Origin: Plakobranchus ocellatus
Lineage: Eukaryota > Mollusca > Gastropoda > Plakobranchidae
Length of the DNA: 43,864 bases
Direction of reading: 5' to 3'
Assembly (NCBI GenBank): GCA_019648995.1
Contig: BLXT01008590.1
Coordinates: 5,510 to 49,373, forward strand
Of this stretch, positions 23,008 through 33,240 are shown one piece after another. The position numbers were made by a program, and so were the translations under genes. Every line of letters begins with the position of its first letter. Positions within the stretch are counted from its first letter, which is position 1. Below the pieces are notes generated by a model. The model searched no databases. It was not told where the DNA came from and saw only the letters and a program-made list of their open reading frames with translations.

Positions 23008-24756
23008 TGTAACTGGGTTGGGACTGCAATGAATGACACGTTTCCAATACCACCAACACAACACAGTTTTGATAGTTACTAAGACAAATTAAAAGTTTAT
23101 TAAAGAAATGGCATTAAGAAGATAAATGATGGTGATAAACTTAGTTAAATAAAGGTGTAAATTTACCATATGAAAGAGAAATTAAAATTAGCTGATAAAA
23201 CAACAACAGTTCCAAAATTCTTAATGTCCACTTTACCCCTTCAGCCAGGTTGCAACCTCCAATCACACATAGATAAATTACATTTCAGCACTTAATACAC
23301 TTGATTAAAAATCACTATAACAAATGTCATTTATTAAGGCTTTCCCTTGAGAGTTGCATCTGTCCCTGGTCCGGTTGTCCCTCGCTTGATCAGCAGATGG
23401 TTGATTAACGTTTAATTTACAAAACTTCACCTCAAAGTGTTCCGTATTATAATGTTCGTTCGAACCTTTATTTAAATATGGGTATATTCTTTCTTAATAT
23501 CTTTTTATGCTTAAAACTTGTTGTCCCAAATCTGGACACTAGAGCTGATACTCTGGGATGATTGGTACTTGTAGCCCGACCTCACTCGGCTCTTTCACTA
23601 AAATATAGTTAAGTAGCAGAGTTTAAATTATTACACTATGCACTCATGCCATAGCGGCTTATTCAAACATTATTGTTACTGGTCACTAATACTTCAACTG
23701 CTTCTCCTTATAGCGTCGTAACTCTCATACATTTAGATAACCAATTGACCGAAGTTAAAACAGAATGAGCTATCACATTACTTACAATTTATGCTTGGCT
23801 GATGAATAAGCTTGCTTAGTATTCTTGAAAAGTTCTGTTACATGACGTTTAACGCATTAGCAACACACGTCTTTAACTGACTGTAATCTCTACATCATTC
23901 ACTAATTGCAAGTACCGATTAAAGAGAATCAATCACACCTTATAGGCACTTTGCCTAGTAAAAAGAAACAGTATTAATTCTTAAAGAGTAGGTAATCACA
24001 ATTCTCACCAGAGCCGATAGAAATTGACCAATTGCCAAAGCAATCTGGTAGCTCAACACAGAGCCTCTGCACACGTTCTCTTCGTGAGAAACGTTGGCCT
24101 ATAATATGGCCTTATAATACGTCGTGCTCAAACCGCCGTGAGCCGACAAGAGTCCTGGTGACTCCAAAGTAAGAGAGTAAACGTCTCCTTGACGAGATAC
24201 AGCAATCGCTGCTGATGATCTGATCAAACTGTGAGAACCTACTGTCTTTTATACAAGATCAATTGCCAAGCCTTATTCACCTGCCCGGAAATCGTGACTT
24301 CCGATTCTATTCATTCAATCATTGTGATCAACTCCCACCCGGAAACCATCACTTCTGATTCAATCAATCAACACCTACTCGTCATAACTACCGACATACA
24401 CCGGAACCCCTAACTTCCGATTTAAATTAAATTTGTTCAATGTCAAGCAAGCGGTGCAGGAAAACCCAATGAGTCAATCCCCAATTGCGTACTTTCCCCC
24501 GAACACCTAGGTAGAAGCGTAGGCCTCCTACTCTCATTAATTCAAGTTCTTTGTTACTGACGTCGTCTTTCAGCGAGAAAGACGGTCCCCGAACATCTTA
24601 TCATCTAACGTATCTAGAAGATGCGCACTAAAGCTATCGGTTTCCCTTGCCTTAATTCCTGTGGGTGTAGTGCATACCCACGACTGTGACCTTATATTAC
24701 GAAACATAAACAACCGCCCCTTTACGAGAAGTGGCGACAAATGGCATTTTATTACA
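23008..24756 (-). repeat. 5' LTR of the Gmr1-like element (about 1.75 kb)
   Basis: Minus-sense it begins TGTAATAAAATGCC at 24756 and most likely ends GTTACA at 23008, giving TGTAA...TTACA ends. Within it are a TATA-like box (GTATAAAAG, about 24247-24255) and an AATAAA signal (23097-23102) some 90 bp before the end. A possible tRNA primer site (TGGCGTGATCGC, about 22981-22992) starts 15 bp downstream. Only the first 175 bp can be checked against the 3' LTR, so the inner boundary is a proposal. Confidence 0.55.
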
Positions 24757-24760
24757 ACGA

Positions 24761-25220
24761 TGAAGTTATTATTCCATGATCATTTGCGATATTTTTGACA
24801 AAAAAAAACCTTTCAAACTCATTGTTATTATACGAGAAATTGCAGAGTTTCCATAGGACTACTGGTTACCGCCGGCACTGTTTTGCCAAACGCAATACAG
24901 TAGTGTGGCCTTGAACTTGATAGATGGTAATAGCGTATATATTCTTGATATCTAGCGCTTCTTTAGGAGAGAGAGCTCTTAAAACTGAGAATCTAGATCC
25001 AATTTAGATTTGGATTATATCCAGATCTATATTGAGTCAAAATCTTGGTCTAGAACAAACAAATGATGTAGTTATTATACCATGATCATTTGGGATATAA
25101 TTTACAAAAAACCTTTCAAACTCATTGTCATTACACGAAAAATTGCAGAGTTTCCATATTCCTACTGGTTACCGCCGGCACTGTTTTGCCACACGCAACA
25201 CAGTGGTGTGGCCTTGAACG

Positions 25221-25272
<52 letters not shown>

Positions 25273-25370
25273 CTTGAAACTTTGAATCTCGATCCAATTT
25301 AGGTTTGGATTATTATATCCATATCTATCTAGAGTGAAAATCTTAGTCCACAGCTAGATCTATGGTTCAT
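24761..25370. repeat. Tandem duplication of a ~300-bp unit with a grown (GA)n
   Basis: Unit 1 (24761-25062) and unit 2 (25063-about 25370) share GTTATTAT.CCATGATCATTT, CCTTTCAAACTCATTGT, GCAGAGTTTCCATA and CTACTGGTTACCGCCGGCAC. At the same internal point unit 1 has GGAGAGAGAGCTCTT while unit 2 has about 24 GA units (25223-25270). The Gmr1-like element sits directly against unit 1. Confidence 0.85.
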
Positions 25371-25739
25371 GTGTATTTAATCTAGAATTACATTAGATGC
25401 CGGCCTACCTGTATAGATTTTATGAGATCTTATCAGAAATAGGAGATTAAAATCATCCAGTTTAGATGATCTGTTCGAAGCCATGTCTACAATACTTAAT
25501 ACATGAAAAAGGCCTACTCCGATCTTCAGTTTTGGACCGATGCATTGGGCTATCTATAACTTTTCTCCGATGCCCATAACTGATATGGCCTGATGAATAA
25601 CAAATTATATCGTATAAGATATTAACAAATAGACCGACATAATCAAACTATCCAAATGAAGTTTCGCGTCTAAAAAAAAAAAAAAACATATTTAATAGAA
25701 AATCTGTCGAAAACCCGAATTTTTACACGAATCGAGGGA

Positions 25740-25915
25740 GTCTCCATCAACATGGATCACCAGGAATTTTACTGCACGCAGCAAACAAATGCACAGTCAA
25801 CAGGTGAATTGCCACGGCTGGATCGGTGTGTCAGTTAGAGAAAGTTAAGGCTAAATTGTTGCGCTGCTATCGCTGGTGCATTACCAGCTGAGCCCCACGG
25901 CCGGAGTGGGCTAGG
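25740..25915 (-). mobile_element. Possible tRNA-derived SINE
   Basis: Minus-sense, GGGGCTCAGCTGGTAATGC (about 25880-25898) looks like a tRNA 5' half with a good A box. A B box is poor (ACCGATCC about 65 bp downstream). It could also be a decayed tRNA-like sequence. Confidence 0.3.
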
Positions 25916-26070
25916 CCTAAGGCTGGTTCAGATACAGCAATACTTTGTTCACTTGGACCAACTGGAAATATTCATCACACATGTCAATAGATTCATCATC
26001 AATAAAGCTTACGACGAAAGTATCATTCATGCATATTTAGTTTAAGACGCAATCTTCACTTTGTCTTATC

Positions 26071-26230
26071 GGATACTAGGGAATCGGTGGCACAGTGGCC
26101 ATGAGATCTGTACGGACCGTTCTGTTGCGGGTTCGAGCCGCGCCACTGGTGCCTCGGTCAGACGGAGGGCCTGAAAGCCTGAGATCACCTGTCGTCGACT
26201 GGTTATACAAAAATCAAATTAAATCTCTTA
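26071..26230 (+). mobile_element. tRNA-derived SINE head
   Basis: An A box TGGCACAGTGG (26088-26098) and a B box GGTTCGAGCC (26130-26139) lie 31 bp apart, as in an RNA polymerase III promoter of tRNA type. After the B box the sequence continues GCGCCACTGGTGCCTCGG and into a unique body rather than closing an acceptor stem, so it is a SINE-type head rather than a tRNA gene. The 3' end is uncertain. Confidence 0.5.
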
Positions 26231-26629
26231 GATTATTATTAACACCGTAATTATGTCACTAAGACTAGACGAAAGAGAGACACACTCTACAGCTTAGCTT
26301 TTCGACTCATCAGAATCTGCTCGATGGGACAGGCACTCAGATAGAGACTTAACAAATGTCCACACAACTTAAATCTCGCGGCTTGCCTCTAAATCTCATT
26401 GTTTAATCGCTAAACAAAGATCCATACCTACAATAATACAATAGAGAAATTACTAAACTAAAAACCAAATATGAAACTATTCGTTGATGTTTGCAGCCTG
26501 ACCTTTAGCAAATTTTTCCTCTTTTTTTCAGAACAAACATCGTCTCCTTTTTTACACGCACTGGCCATGCACAAAAAAAAAACAACCACATTAAAAAAAC
26601 AAAAAAAAAAAAAAACAACAATCACTACC

Positions 26630-27090
26630 CTACCAGTTGCAGACTTCCGCAGACGTGAAAACCTTAGGTACATACAGTTTATTCCACAAGCAGCACTAAT
26701 AACATCAGTTTCGTCCTATATCATTCTTCCAGATATAAAATTGTGCATGATTATGCATACAAACCCGTCTCGAAGTCCTCTGTTGTTTTACATGCACGTA
26801 ATATCAAACAGGACTCACCACACATACAAGTCTAACGCCATCATCTATCACATCACTTGTCAAACATGTTTTAAACAGAATGTTGGACAATCTGCCAAAC
26901 AGTCCGAACCAAACCTGACCACCACGAATAATAATCAACAATGACCAGGCATCCCAAAGACCAACAGAGTACTCTGATCAAAAACCTCACATTTCAAATA
27001 TGAAAAAAGCACATAGGTTACCTAAGTATTAAAGCCATCGATCATTGACCAAACTCCAATACACTAAGTAAACATGATTTTATAAAAAAA
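26630..27090 (+). mobile_element. Penelope-like element fragment (GIY-YIG region)
   Basis: An open stretch gives PVADFRRRENLRYIQF, then HTYKSNAIIYHITCQTCFKQ followed by NVGQSA. This matches the Penelope-like pattern in which the end of the reverse transcriptase (A.RR..NLR) is followed by a GIY-YIG endonuclease beginning Y-x-I-x-C-x2-C-x3-Y-V-G-x-T. After a frame change, RHPKDQQSTLIKNLTF and KAIDH.PNSNTLSKH resemble the rest of that domain. The catalytic Tyr of YVG reads Asn here, and stops are present. It is a dead fragment. Confidence 0.5.
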
Positions 27091-27367
27091 AAATGGATGG
27101 ATACATAGACACGTACGAATCACAAAGCTTAAGCGTTATTTAAAATATTGTCTTTACTGTAATGATGAATGCAATCTCTCACAGGAAAGCTTATGTCCTA
27201 TCTTTGGGCCGGTGGAAGTTTCCTTACTTTTTAATTTTATGATACTCGCAGTAATTTGTTAGAAATCCCTACATGGAGTTATATAAATGTCTACTTCTAC
27301 TTCATGCCCTCGATCTAAAACTCCCTAAGCAATCATACAACAGATGTTGAGAGAAGGAGAAGGTGGA

Positions 27368-27420
27368 GATGGAGAGAGCGAGAGATAGATAGATAGACGG
27401 ATAGTTAGATAGATAGATAT

Positions 27421-27487
<67 letters not shown>
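27368..27487. repeat. (GATA)n-(GA)n microsatellite
   Basis: Irregular GATA units at about 27386-27451 followed by about 18 GA units (27452-27487). Confidence 0.95.
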
Positions 27488-27490
<3 letters not shown>

Positions 27491-27980
27491 AAAGGAAGCG
27501 GAGCGTAACATTGATTGGACATCAGCGATATCAAGATATTTGATCTGAAAACGGTTTAGGTGATTAACGCTGTCGCTGAATGTCAAGAGGTTACCAAAAT
27601 TGTAGATAGTTAAATAAAAGTTCTCTTACCATTGCCGAGTACTAAATCTTGATTTGAAACTCATATAAATCATGAAGATGCATCTTGCCTAATTACTATA
27701 ATTTATCTTGCCAAAACATTATTTCTTTCCTGTTAACACTAAGATAATTGTTTCAATCCTCTGTGGACTTCCTCAGTATACAGATTTAAATAAAACTTAT
27801 TCTTCAGTTGTTACTTTTAGTATCTGCAGAGGTTCACAGTCATATATAACAATTTTTTGTTGTTGTTTGTTTATTAAAACTAAAATTATTTTAGCAACGG
27901 TTCTTAAACAAGATGCGTCATGTCATTGATTTTTGATTTTTTTTTTAGTTTGGGATTGCATCTTTCGTAATGCAATTGTC

Positions 27981-28159
27981 ATGCATGTATGTATGTATGT
28001 ATGCATGTATGTATGTTTGTATGTATGTATGTATGTATGTATGTATGTATGTATGTATGTATGTATGTATGTATGTATGTATGTATGTATGAATGTATAT
28101 ACGTATGTATGTATGTATGTATGTATGTATGTATGTATGTATGTATGTATGTATATACA

Positions 28160-28218
<59 letters not shown>
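27981..28218. repeat. (ATGT)n and (AT)n tract just before exon b
   Basis: About 40 ATGT units with a few variant ones (27981-28153), then ATACATAATATT, then about 26 AT units (to 28218). Its end is only about 92 bp from the splice acceptor of exon b. Confidence 0.95.
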
Positions 28219-28230
<12 letters not shown>

Positions 28231-28310
28231 TTTATGTATTAGATGTATTTTGTTGTCGTTAAACATGAAAACGTGTGTTCGTCATTCTCTTGCTCTTTCT
28301 CTCCAACCAG

Positions 28311-28484
28311 CTGTGTCCGAATTTTACATCAGATTTGCTACTTTCTCGCCACCTAAACCACCCCTGGTACTACAATTACTAGACAATGATGATAGAACTT
28401 GTTTTGACCGAAATCTCCTCTCCATCACCGTTAGACTAAAGACACCTCAGCCTCTCACCTGGATCAGAGTGGTCAGCAATGGAG
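28311..28484 (+). CDS. Exon b: first half of a degenerate FTP-like lectin module
   Basis: A 174-nt exon, phase 1-1, after CTCCAACCAG and before GTGAAT; 58 open codons. The peptide has LLDNDDRTCFDRN followed by SITVRLKTPQPLTWIRVVSN. This is the layout of the front half of an F5/8-C or FTP (fucolectin/tachylectin-4/pentraxin-1-like) sandwich: variable start, D-G/N-D-x-x-T-C loop, a strand, then I-R-V. It lacks the usual N-V-A...A-V-D-G opening, so the fold call rests on this pattern, on exon c, and on the intact FTP that follows. The split codon with exon c is G+TT (Val). Confidence 0.75.
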
Positions 28485-28716
28485 GTGAATACAGGTTACT
28501 TAGGCATTTCTTGCTTATATTTTCTTTTAATAGCCTCTACCTTTTTTGTAAGTTTTGTATGAGCAATTTAGTTTTCTATTTCATTTTAATTCTTCTCAAA
28601 TTTGCGGGCAACACAATTAAATCCGATTTTTTTAATTTACATATTTTTTCCATACATAAATCCTATTTTATCGAATTTTTTTGTTTGATGCGCTTTATTT
28701 TTGTTTCTTTTCTCAG

Positions 28717-28908
28717 TTTACTTTCCTCGGTTTCATCTCAGTTACAGAGGAGAAAATTCCACTTCCTTCACATATTGCAGGAACCCTCGATTCGCCATGG
28801 TAGATGATCGGACCATGGACATCTCATGCCCTACATCAAACAGTATTGCTGAATTGACTCTGACCGGTTTTATTGTATATTCCATGTGTTCCCTTTATAT
28901 GAATGGAG
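28717..28908 (+). CDS. Exon c: second half of the degenerate FTP-like module
   Basis: A 192-nt exon, phase 1-1, after TTTTCTCAG and before GTAAAG; 64 open codons. It contains YFPRFHLSYRGENSTSF, a Cys (TYCRNP), and ends ELTLTGFIVYSMCSLYMNGG, matching the closing strand L-C-E-V-x-V-x-G-G of FTP modules. The intron before it (232 bp) falls at the same structural place, and in the same phase, as the intron splitting the next FTP module, so the two modules probably arose by duplication of an exon pair. The Cys-Cys pair typical of FTP domains is absent, so lectin activity is doubtful. The next split codon is G+GA (Gly). Confidence 0.78.
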
Positions 28909-29286
28909 GTAAAGATGTTTGGCTTGTCCGTCGTGTTTGATATTATAACTGCCCTTTATAGCCATGCGGCAATCTCAGATAAGTGAAACTAGTTGCGGGC
29001 ATGACTAACTCAGATAAATTAAGAAAATAAAGAAATATTGACTAACATGTTCAATTCCTTTTTGGTCGTTCTTTGAGCTTAGACATCAAAAGGAGACTCA
29101 TTCATGTATCCACTAAGTTTTTTATAATCTTACTAAATCCCATTTTGCCTCTTTTTTTACTCGAACACCTATATAATATTGAAGTCAAAGAACAACGAAT
29201 TTCTGTGTTAAGAGCTCAGAAGCCACTTAGTTTTTCCTAGACGCAATTTGGGTTACCTAGCTAGCAAAAAATACCTTTCTTTACAT

Positions 29287-29340
<54 letters not shown>

Positions 29341-30998
29341 TTGGAAAATATATATATATATATATATATGTTTTGGACAATATTATCTTTATTGTTTCGA
29401 TCCAGGATTTAGCCATGAATTGCTAATGATCATCCAGCTTAACAGGTGCCAAAAATCGTAGATAAATAAATAGTAAATGCAACCCAAGACGCCCCAAAAT
29501 TATTTACAAGTTTTGGTGTATACTGTATCTTTCAACCCATCCGTCAAAGCTTTAAATTACCTGTTATATATGTAAAAAAAAACCCTACAATTTCCTTGGA
29601 TTTCATACTGTTTTGATCTAAATACTGCCTACTAAAAGTCTCTTCTGTATTTGTATAAATGCCTTTTTAAATTATTATGGATTACACAAATCTAAATTAT
29701 ACGATTATATATGATAGCTTGTCGTGTGGTGGTGTTTGATAAATAATTTTGATTTATTATTATTATTTTATAAATGACAACGCCAGAAGCCCTTTGTATA
29801 TTTTACTGAACCTAGCGAGCTTCTACTAAGTCCAAACATAGACAAACAATGCTGAGTGATAAGGCACAACAGATAAGGATGTAGGTAAAATGATGCGAAG
29901 AGAACTTCTTTCTATTTTTAATATTTGCAGTCAGTTTGTACTTTATTGAAGCCTAAGATTGTAAATTTCTATTGTTGCGTGAATCAAGAACAAAGGAAAA
30001 TCAAAGATAATCCAGCAAACAATAAGCGTATAAATGAACTAAAACCCAAAAAGATCCCAAAACTGAAAAACACAAAAACCCTAAACCCAGTCAGAAGCTA
30101 TTAGAGAGCATATCTGAAAATAAACCATACAACCAGGGTTTTACGCATAAAACATGCATAAGAAATACATAACAAATGCTTTACTAAGAATTGTATCCTG
30201 AACTAAACACTCATATTGCATTTCATAAGAAATATTTAAGAATCAAGTGGATGCTCATATATTGAAGGGATGGATTAGCAAAAATATTGATTACATCTGC
30301 TTCTGAGTCTTAACCAATTAATCAGGCAATATAGTTAGCATATGCAGCTTATCGTAGTTGAATGGCTGTGGAACTATAACATCACAATAACACGTTCACA
30401 GCAATCAGGCATGTCCTGTTCTGTGAGAAATACCTATGGTAATTACCGAGATTAAAATGTAACAAAATTCCTTTAGTCTAAGAGGCCTAATGTAAGAGCA
30501 TTGATATTGATTATACATTCTAGCAATTATGTGGAAACCCTTACATGAACCACCCTTGGTCAAGGCTCATAGAAAAAAAAAAGAATTATAAAAGCTGAAA
30601 AGATTATCACAACAATGATATACTCCTATTAGTGTACTGTAGTAGCATGTGTATTTATAATTAGTCATAGTAGCACCCAGTATTTTAAATGTCTAGCACA
30701 AGGGCGAATGAATGATTTAATAAAGGCTACGTCTGCCAAGGATACACATACACATAAGAAAAACTCTGAGTGAAACAGCAGCACATTCGATATAAATTAA
30801 TTATAGAACAGATTCAATACACTAAGTAGGCTATATAACAGAGTTAATAGGATAATAAAACACTTTGCATTATCTGCCTCTGTTAATGGGCATGCATTAC
30901 AAAAAAATGGTTTCGCTCCTTAGAAATAATTTCAGCTTCTTCTGCTGCTACTCCTATGTCCAATATTATCACTACTACCGCAACTACTGCAACCACTG

Positions 30999-31048
<50 letters not shown>

Positions 31049-31179
31049 NNNNNNNNNNNNNNNNNNNNNNNNNNNNNNNNNNNNNNNNNNNNNNNNNNNN
31101 NNNNNNNNNNNNNNNNNNNNNNNNNNNNNNNNNNNNNNNNNNNNNNNNNNNNNNNNNNNNNNNNNNNNNNNNNNNNNNN

Positions 31180-31224
<45 letters not shown>

Positions 31225-33003
31225 CACTACTGCTTTTACTACTACAACTATTACTATTACTTATCGTCTTCATGTTCATTACATCATTATCGTTATCACT
31301 ATCATTATTATTATCGAAATAATAACCGTAATCGTCATAATCATGACTTCATTTAAGGAACCATCGAATTCTCCTAAGAATATAATGCTAGCCTGAAGAT
31401 AAATCAGATCATAAATTATGCCTAGTGGTGAATTGAAAAATTAATATTACTTTAGTCACACGGGAAAACACCAGATGTATGAGTAGGCGACACGCCCATA
31501 TAAATCAAAGAGAATATACTTTAATAACATACATACTGAAGTTATACTCACAAAAGTAATAGTGACCTGGCAGCCTGATACAAGTCTGTTTTGCAGCTTT
31601 TTCGAGCAGAGTTTCGCCTTGCACAAAGTTAGGAAGAGAGACAGGGGTCTTTCCAGCGCGCAGTAAGGCTCCCAAAAGCCAGATGCAAGACTTCGGATTC
31701 TGCACGGCTTATATTAGTGCAATGGACAAAGCATCAATAGAATCGTAGTTGCGGAGATAAAATCTTCTTAACTACAATTAAAGACATTGGTGTAAACAAT
31801 ACGAAGGAAAATGCTAATGCAAAAAATGTGGCGTCGGGCTCTTGACAGTTTATCAGATAAATGATTCCCCCACGCTAGAAATTCTACGAACCATTCTTTC
31901 GACCTGCTGTGGCACTAAGTACATCTTTTCATAGAAAACCCGGCAATTGGGGTGTACTGGATTCCAGACAATCATTGTCTTGTTCTGGACAAGTTGAATG
32001 TCTCGACCGTTAAGATTACAACACAGGGTCATCAAGCTAGCGCACCTACTAACCCAATAATTATGTACGCCATTCGATACCATTTAATACCGGGACGCCA
32101 AGCAGACGCATTTGCTGGCCTAAGGGCTATGCACGACAAAAGGCAATACCTGCGAGAAGTGAAGGTTGAAAGGGAGAAAGTCATTACTTCACAAGTTGCG
32201 CGTATCCATTACAAAATTGACCTGCCCTTCCTAGCCTACTTTTATATCTAAGCGTTCGAAACACTTTATCATAATATCAGGCCCATTACGTTAAACGGGA
32301 AGACAAGGGAGTCCGAGATGGCAGGTGAATAGCGCTGTTACATTAGTCAAGACACTTCTTGTTTCTCACAAACCAAGAAACTACAGGGGGTGGTGTTGTC
32401 AATAGAGAGATGGGATAAAAGAAATCGCTACTCATTTCCTTTAGTTACACATAAGGAGCGTGGTAAAAATAAAAGTGAATGAATCAATACGGGAAAAATA
32501 ATCATCAGTTAACACATATGTTGCTTCTAAATTCTTGCGTCTATATGTCTATCAAGAATTTATCTGCTGAAATAGGTATCAACCAGCTTGACTAAGCAGT
32601 TGTTTACTTATATTTTTTTATTTATGTTCAATACACATGCTTTTTTTTTCTATTTTATTAATTATCATCCTTTTTATCAATCAAGCTTAATATCAATCTT
32701 TGTGTCTTCTTCCTTTCACATTTAATCAGTACAATTATCTATTGATCCAGCCCTCGACATTATATTCATAACAACATGATATGATTATTAATCAACATTT
32801 TTTATAATTGTTTTCATGTTCATCTTTAAAACTTTTTCGCTTCTTAAGATTTAATTTTAAATAAACTATTAAAAGAGAGTGAACATCATAAAAGTAAAAT
32901 ATTGTGTATTAGGATTAAACTTTTCATAGCATTTGTAAGCAAGTATTAACATACAACATGGCTATCATATGATACGTAGTTAAAACAAAAATTTCATTTT
33001 CAG
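28909..33003 (+). other. Intron of 4.1 kb
   Basis: It contains two neighbouring (AT)n tracts (29290-29337 and 29348-29368), separated by GTTTTGGAAAAT, and the trinucleotide tract with the assembly gap. Several 60-100-codon frames at 31.5-32.3 kb show no known motif. Confidence 0.7.
30986..31236. repeat. (ACT)n trinucleotide tract with 131-bp assembly gap
   Basis: ACT units run into 131 undetermined bases (31049-31179) and resume on the other side. The true array length is unknown. Poly-Thr, poly-Tyr, poly-Ser and poly-Val frames across it are artefacts. Confidence 0.95.
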
Positions 33004-33240
33004 GACGCAATGTCGCTCTAAAACAGACAGCCGAACTATCTTCAACTTTTGATGGTTGGGTCGCGAGCAACGCCGTAGATGGAAATCCAGGAGTGCCTGA
33101 TGACGATAACTCTCTGAAATCTACCTGCTCTCACACTTTGGGAAATGCAGATACATCAGATTCATGGGAAGTCACGTTCTCTTGGGCTGTGGAGATAAAC
33201 CGGATTCAAATCTATAACAGAAGAAACCCTAGTAGAGTGG
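33004..33240 (+). CDS. Exon d: first half of an FTP lectin module
   Basis: A 237-nt exon, phase 1-1, after TTTTCAG and before GTGAGT; 79 open codons. It has the classic FTP opening RNVALKQTAELSSTFDGW, then ASNAVDGNPG, STCSHTLGN, SWEVTFSWAVEINRIQIYN and RRNPSRV. N-V-A-L, A-V-D-G-N, the Cys-x-His, and the strand ending in I-x-I-Y-N-R are hallmarks of the fucolectin family, whose members bind fucose and calcium outside the cell. Binding residues cannot be confirmed without a structural alignment: the loop after N-R is longer than in eel fucolectin and lacks its Asp. The split codon with exon e is G+GT (Gly). Confidence 0.9.

Larger units (their letters stand above)
17418..24756 (-). mobile_element. 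Ty3/gypsy-like LTR retrotransposon, Gmr1-type gene order (fossil)
   Basis: About 7.3 kb on the minus strand, reading from high to low coordinates: 5' LTR, leader, gag, zinc knuckle, protease, integrase, reverse transcriptase, RNase H, polypurine tract and 3' LTR sequence. The sequences are gypsy-like, yet integrase precedes reverse transcriptase. That order is normal for Ty1/copia, but within Ty3/gypsy it is the mark of the Gmr1 group first described in fish and other deuterostomes. The element is broken, with a handful of breaks. The comparable 175 bp of its two LTRs differ at about 7 positions by eye (about 4%), so it is moderately young relative to the other elements here. It lies in the host intron antisense to the gene. 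Confidence 0.85.
6832..28310 (+). other. Intron of about 21.5 kb packed with mobile elements
   Basis: It starts GTAAGACC after exon a and ends CTCCAACCAG before exon b; both borders are phase 1. It contains LINE, LTR, Penelope-like and SINE-like copies in both orientations plus many microsatellites. No additional Cys-rich or FTP-like exon was found. That exons a and b belong to the same transcript is inferred from strand, phase and the usual domain company. Confidence 0.6.

Noticed and set aside
17418-24756. Calling the element Ty1/copia because integrase precedes reverse transcriptase
   Set aside because: The integrase (H2C2 spacing, GPY/F-like tail), the reverse transcriptase block with YIDD, and the RNase H are gypsy-like in sequence.
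17418-24756. A very short LTR of 175 bp for the Gmr1-like element
   Set aside because: The 175-bp shared block does not end in CA, no primer site follows it, and a TATA box and AATAAA lie beyond it. A longer LTR ending GTTACA at 23008 fits better, though it is not proven.
26071-26145. A genuine tRNA gene
   Set aside because: The A and B boxes are good, but no matching acceptor stem or anticodon arm can be closed, so it is a SINE head.
27981-28153. A CRISPR-like array
   Set aside because: It is a simple ATGT microsatellite with no spacers, in an animal genome.
27933-28262. Frames rich in Tyr-Val-Cys-Met or Ile-His-Thr-Tyr repeats
   Set aside because: Translation of ATGT and AT microsatellites; the same holds for Ser-Leu frames at 1.2-1.8, 7.2 and 39.1-39.4 kb and poly-Ser/Leu/Thr frames at 31 and 34.7 kb.
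28217-28807. A 196-codon + strand frame
   Set aside because: It merely runs through exon b, the 232-bp intron and part of exon c; splice sites and module pattern define the real coding parts.
31853-32251. Overlapping 76- and 99-codon frames in the 4.1-kb intron
   Set aside because: No family motif, no splice-site support in phase with the gene, and equal open length on both strands.
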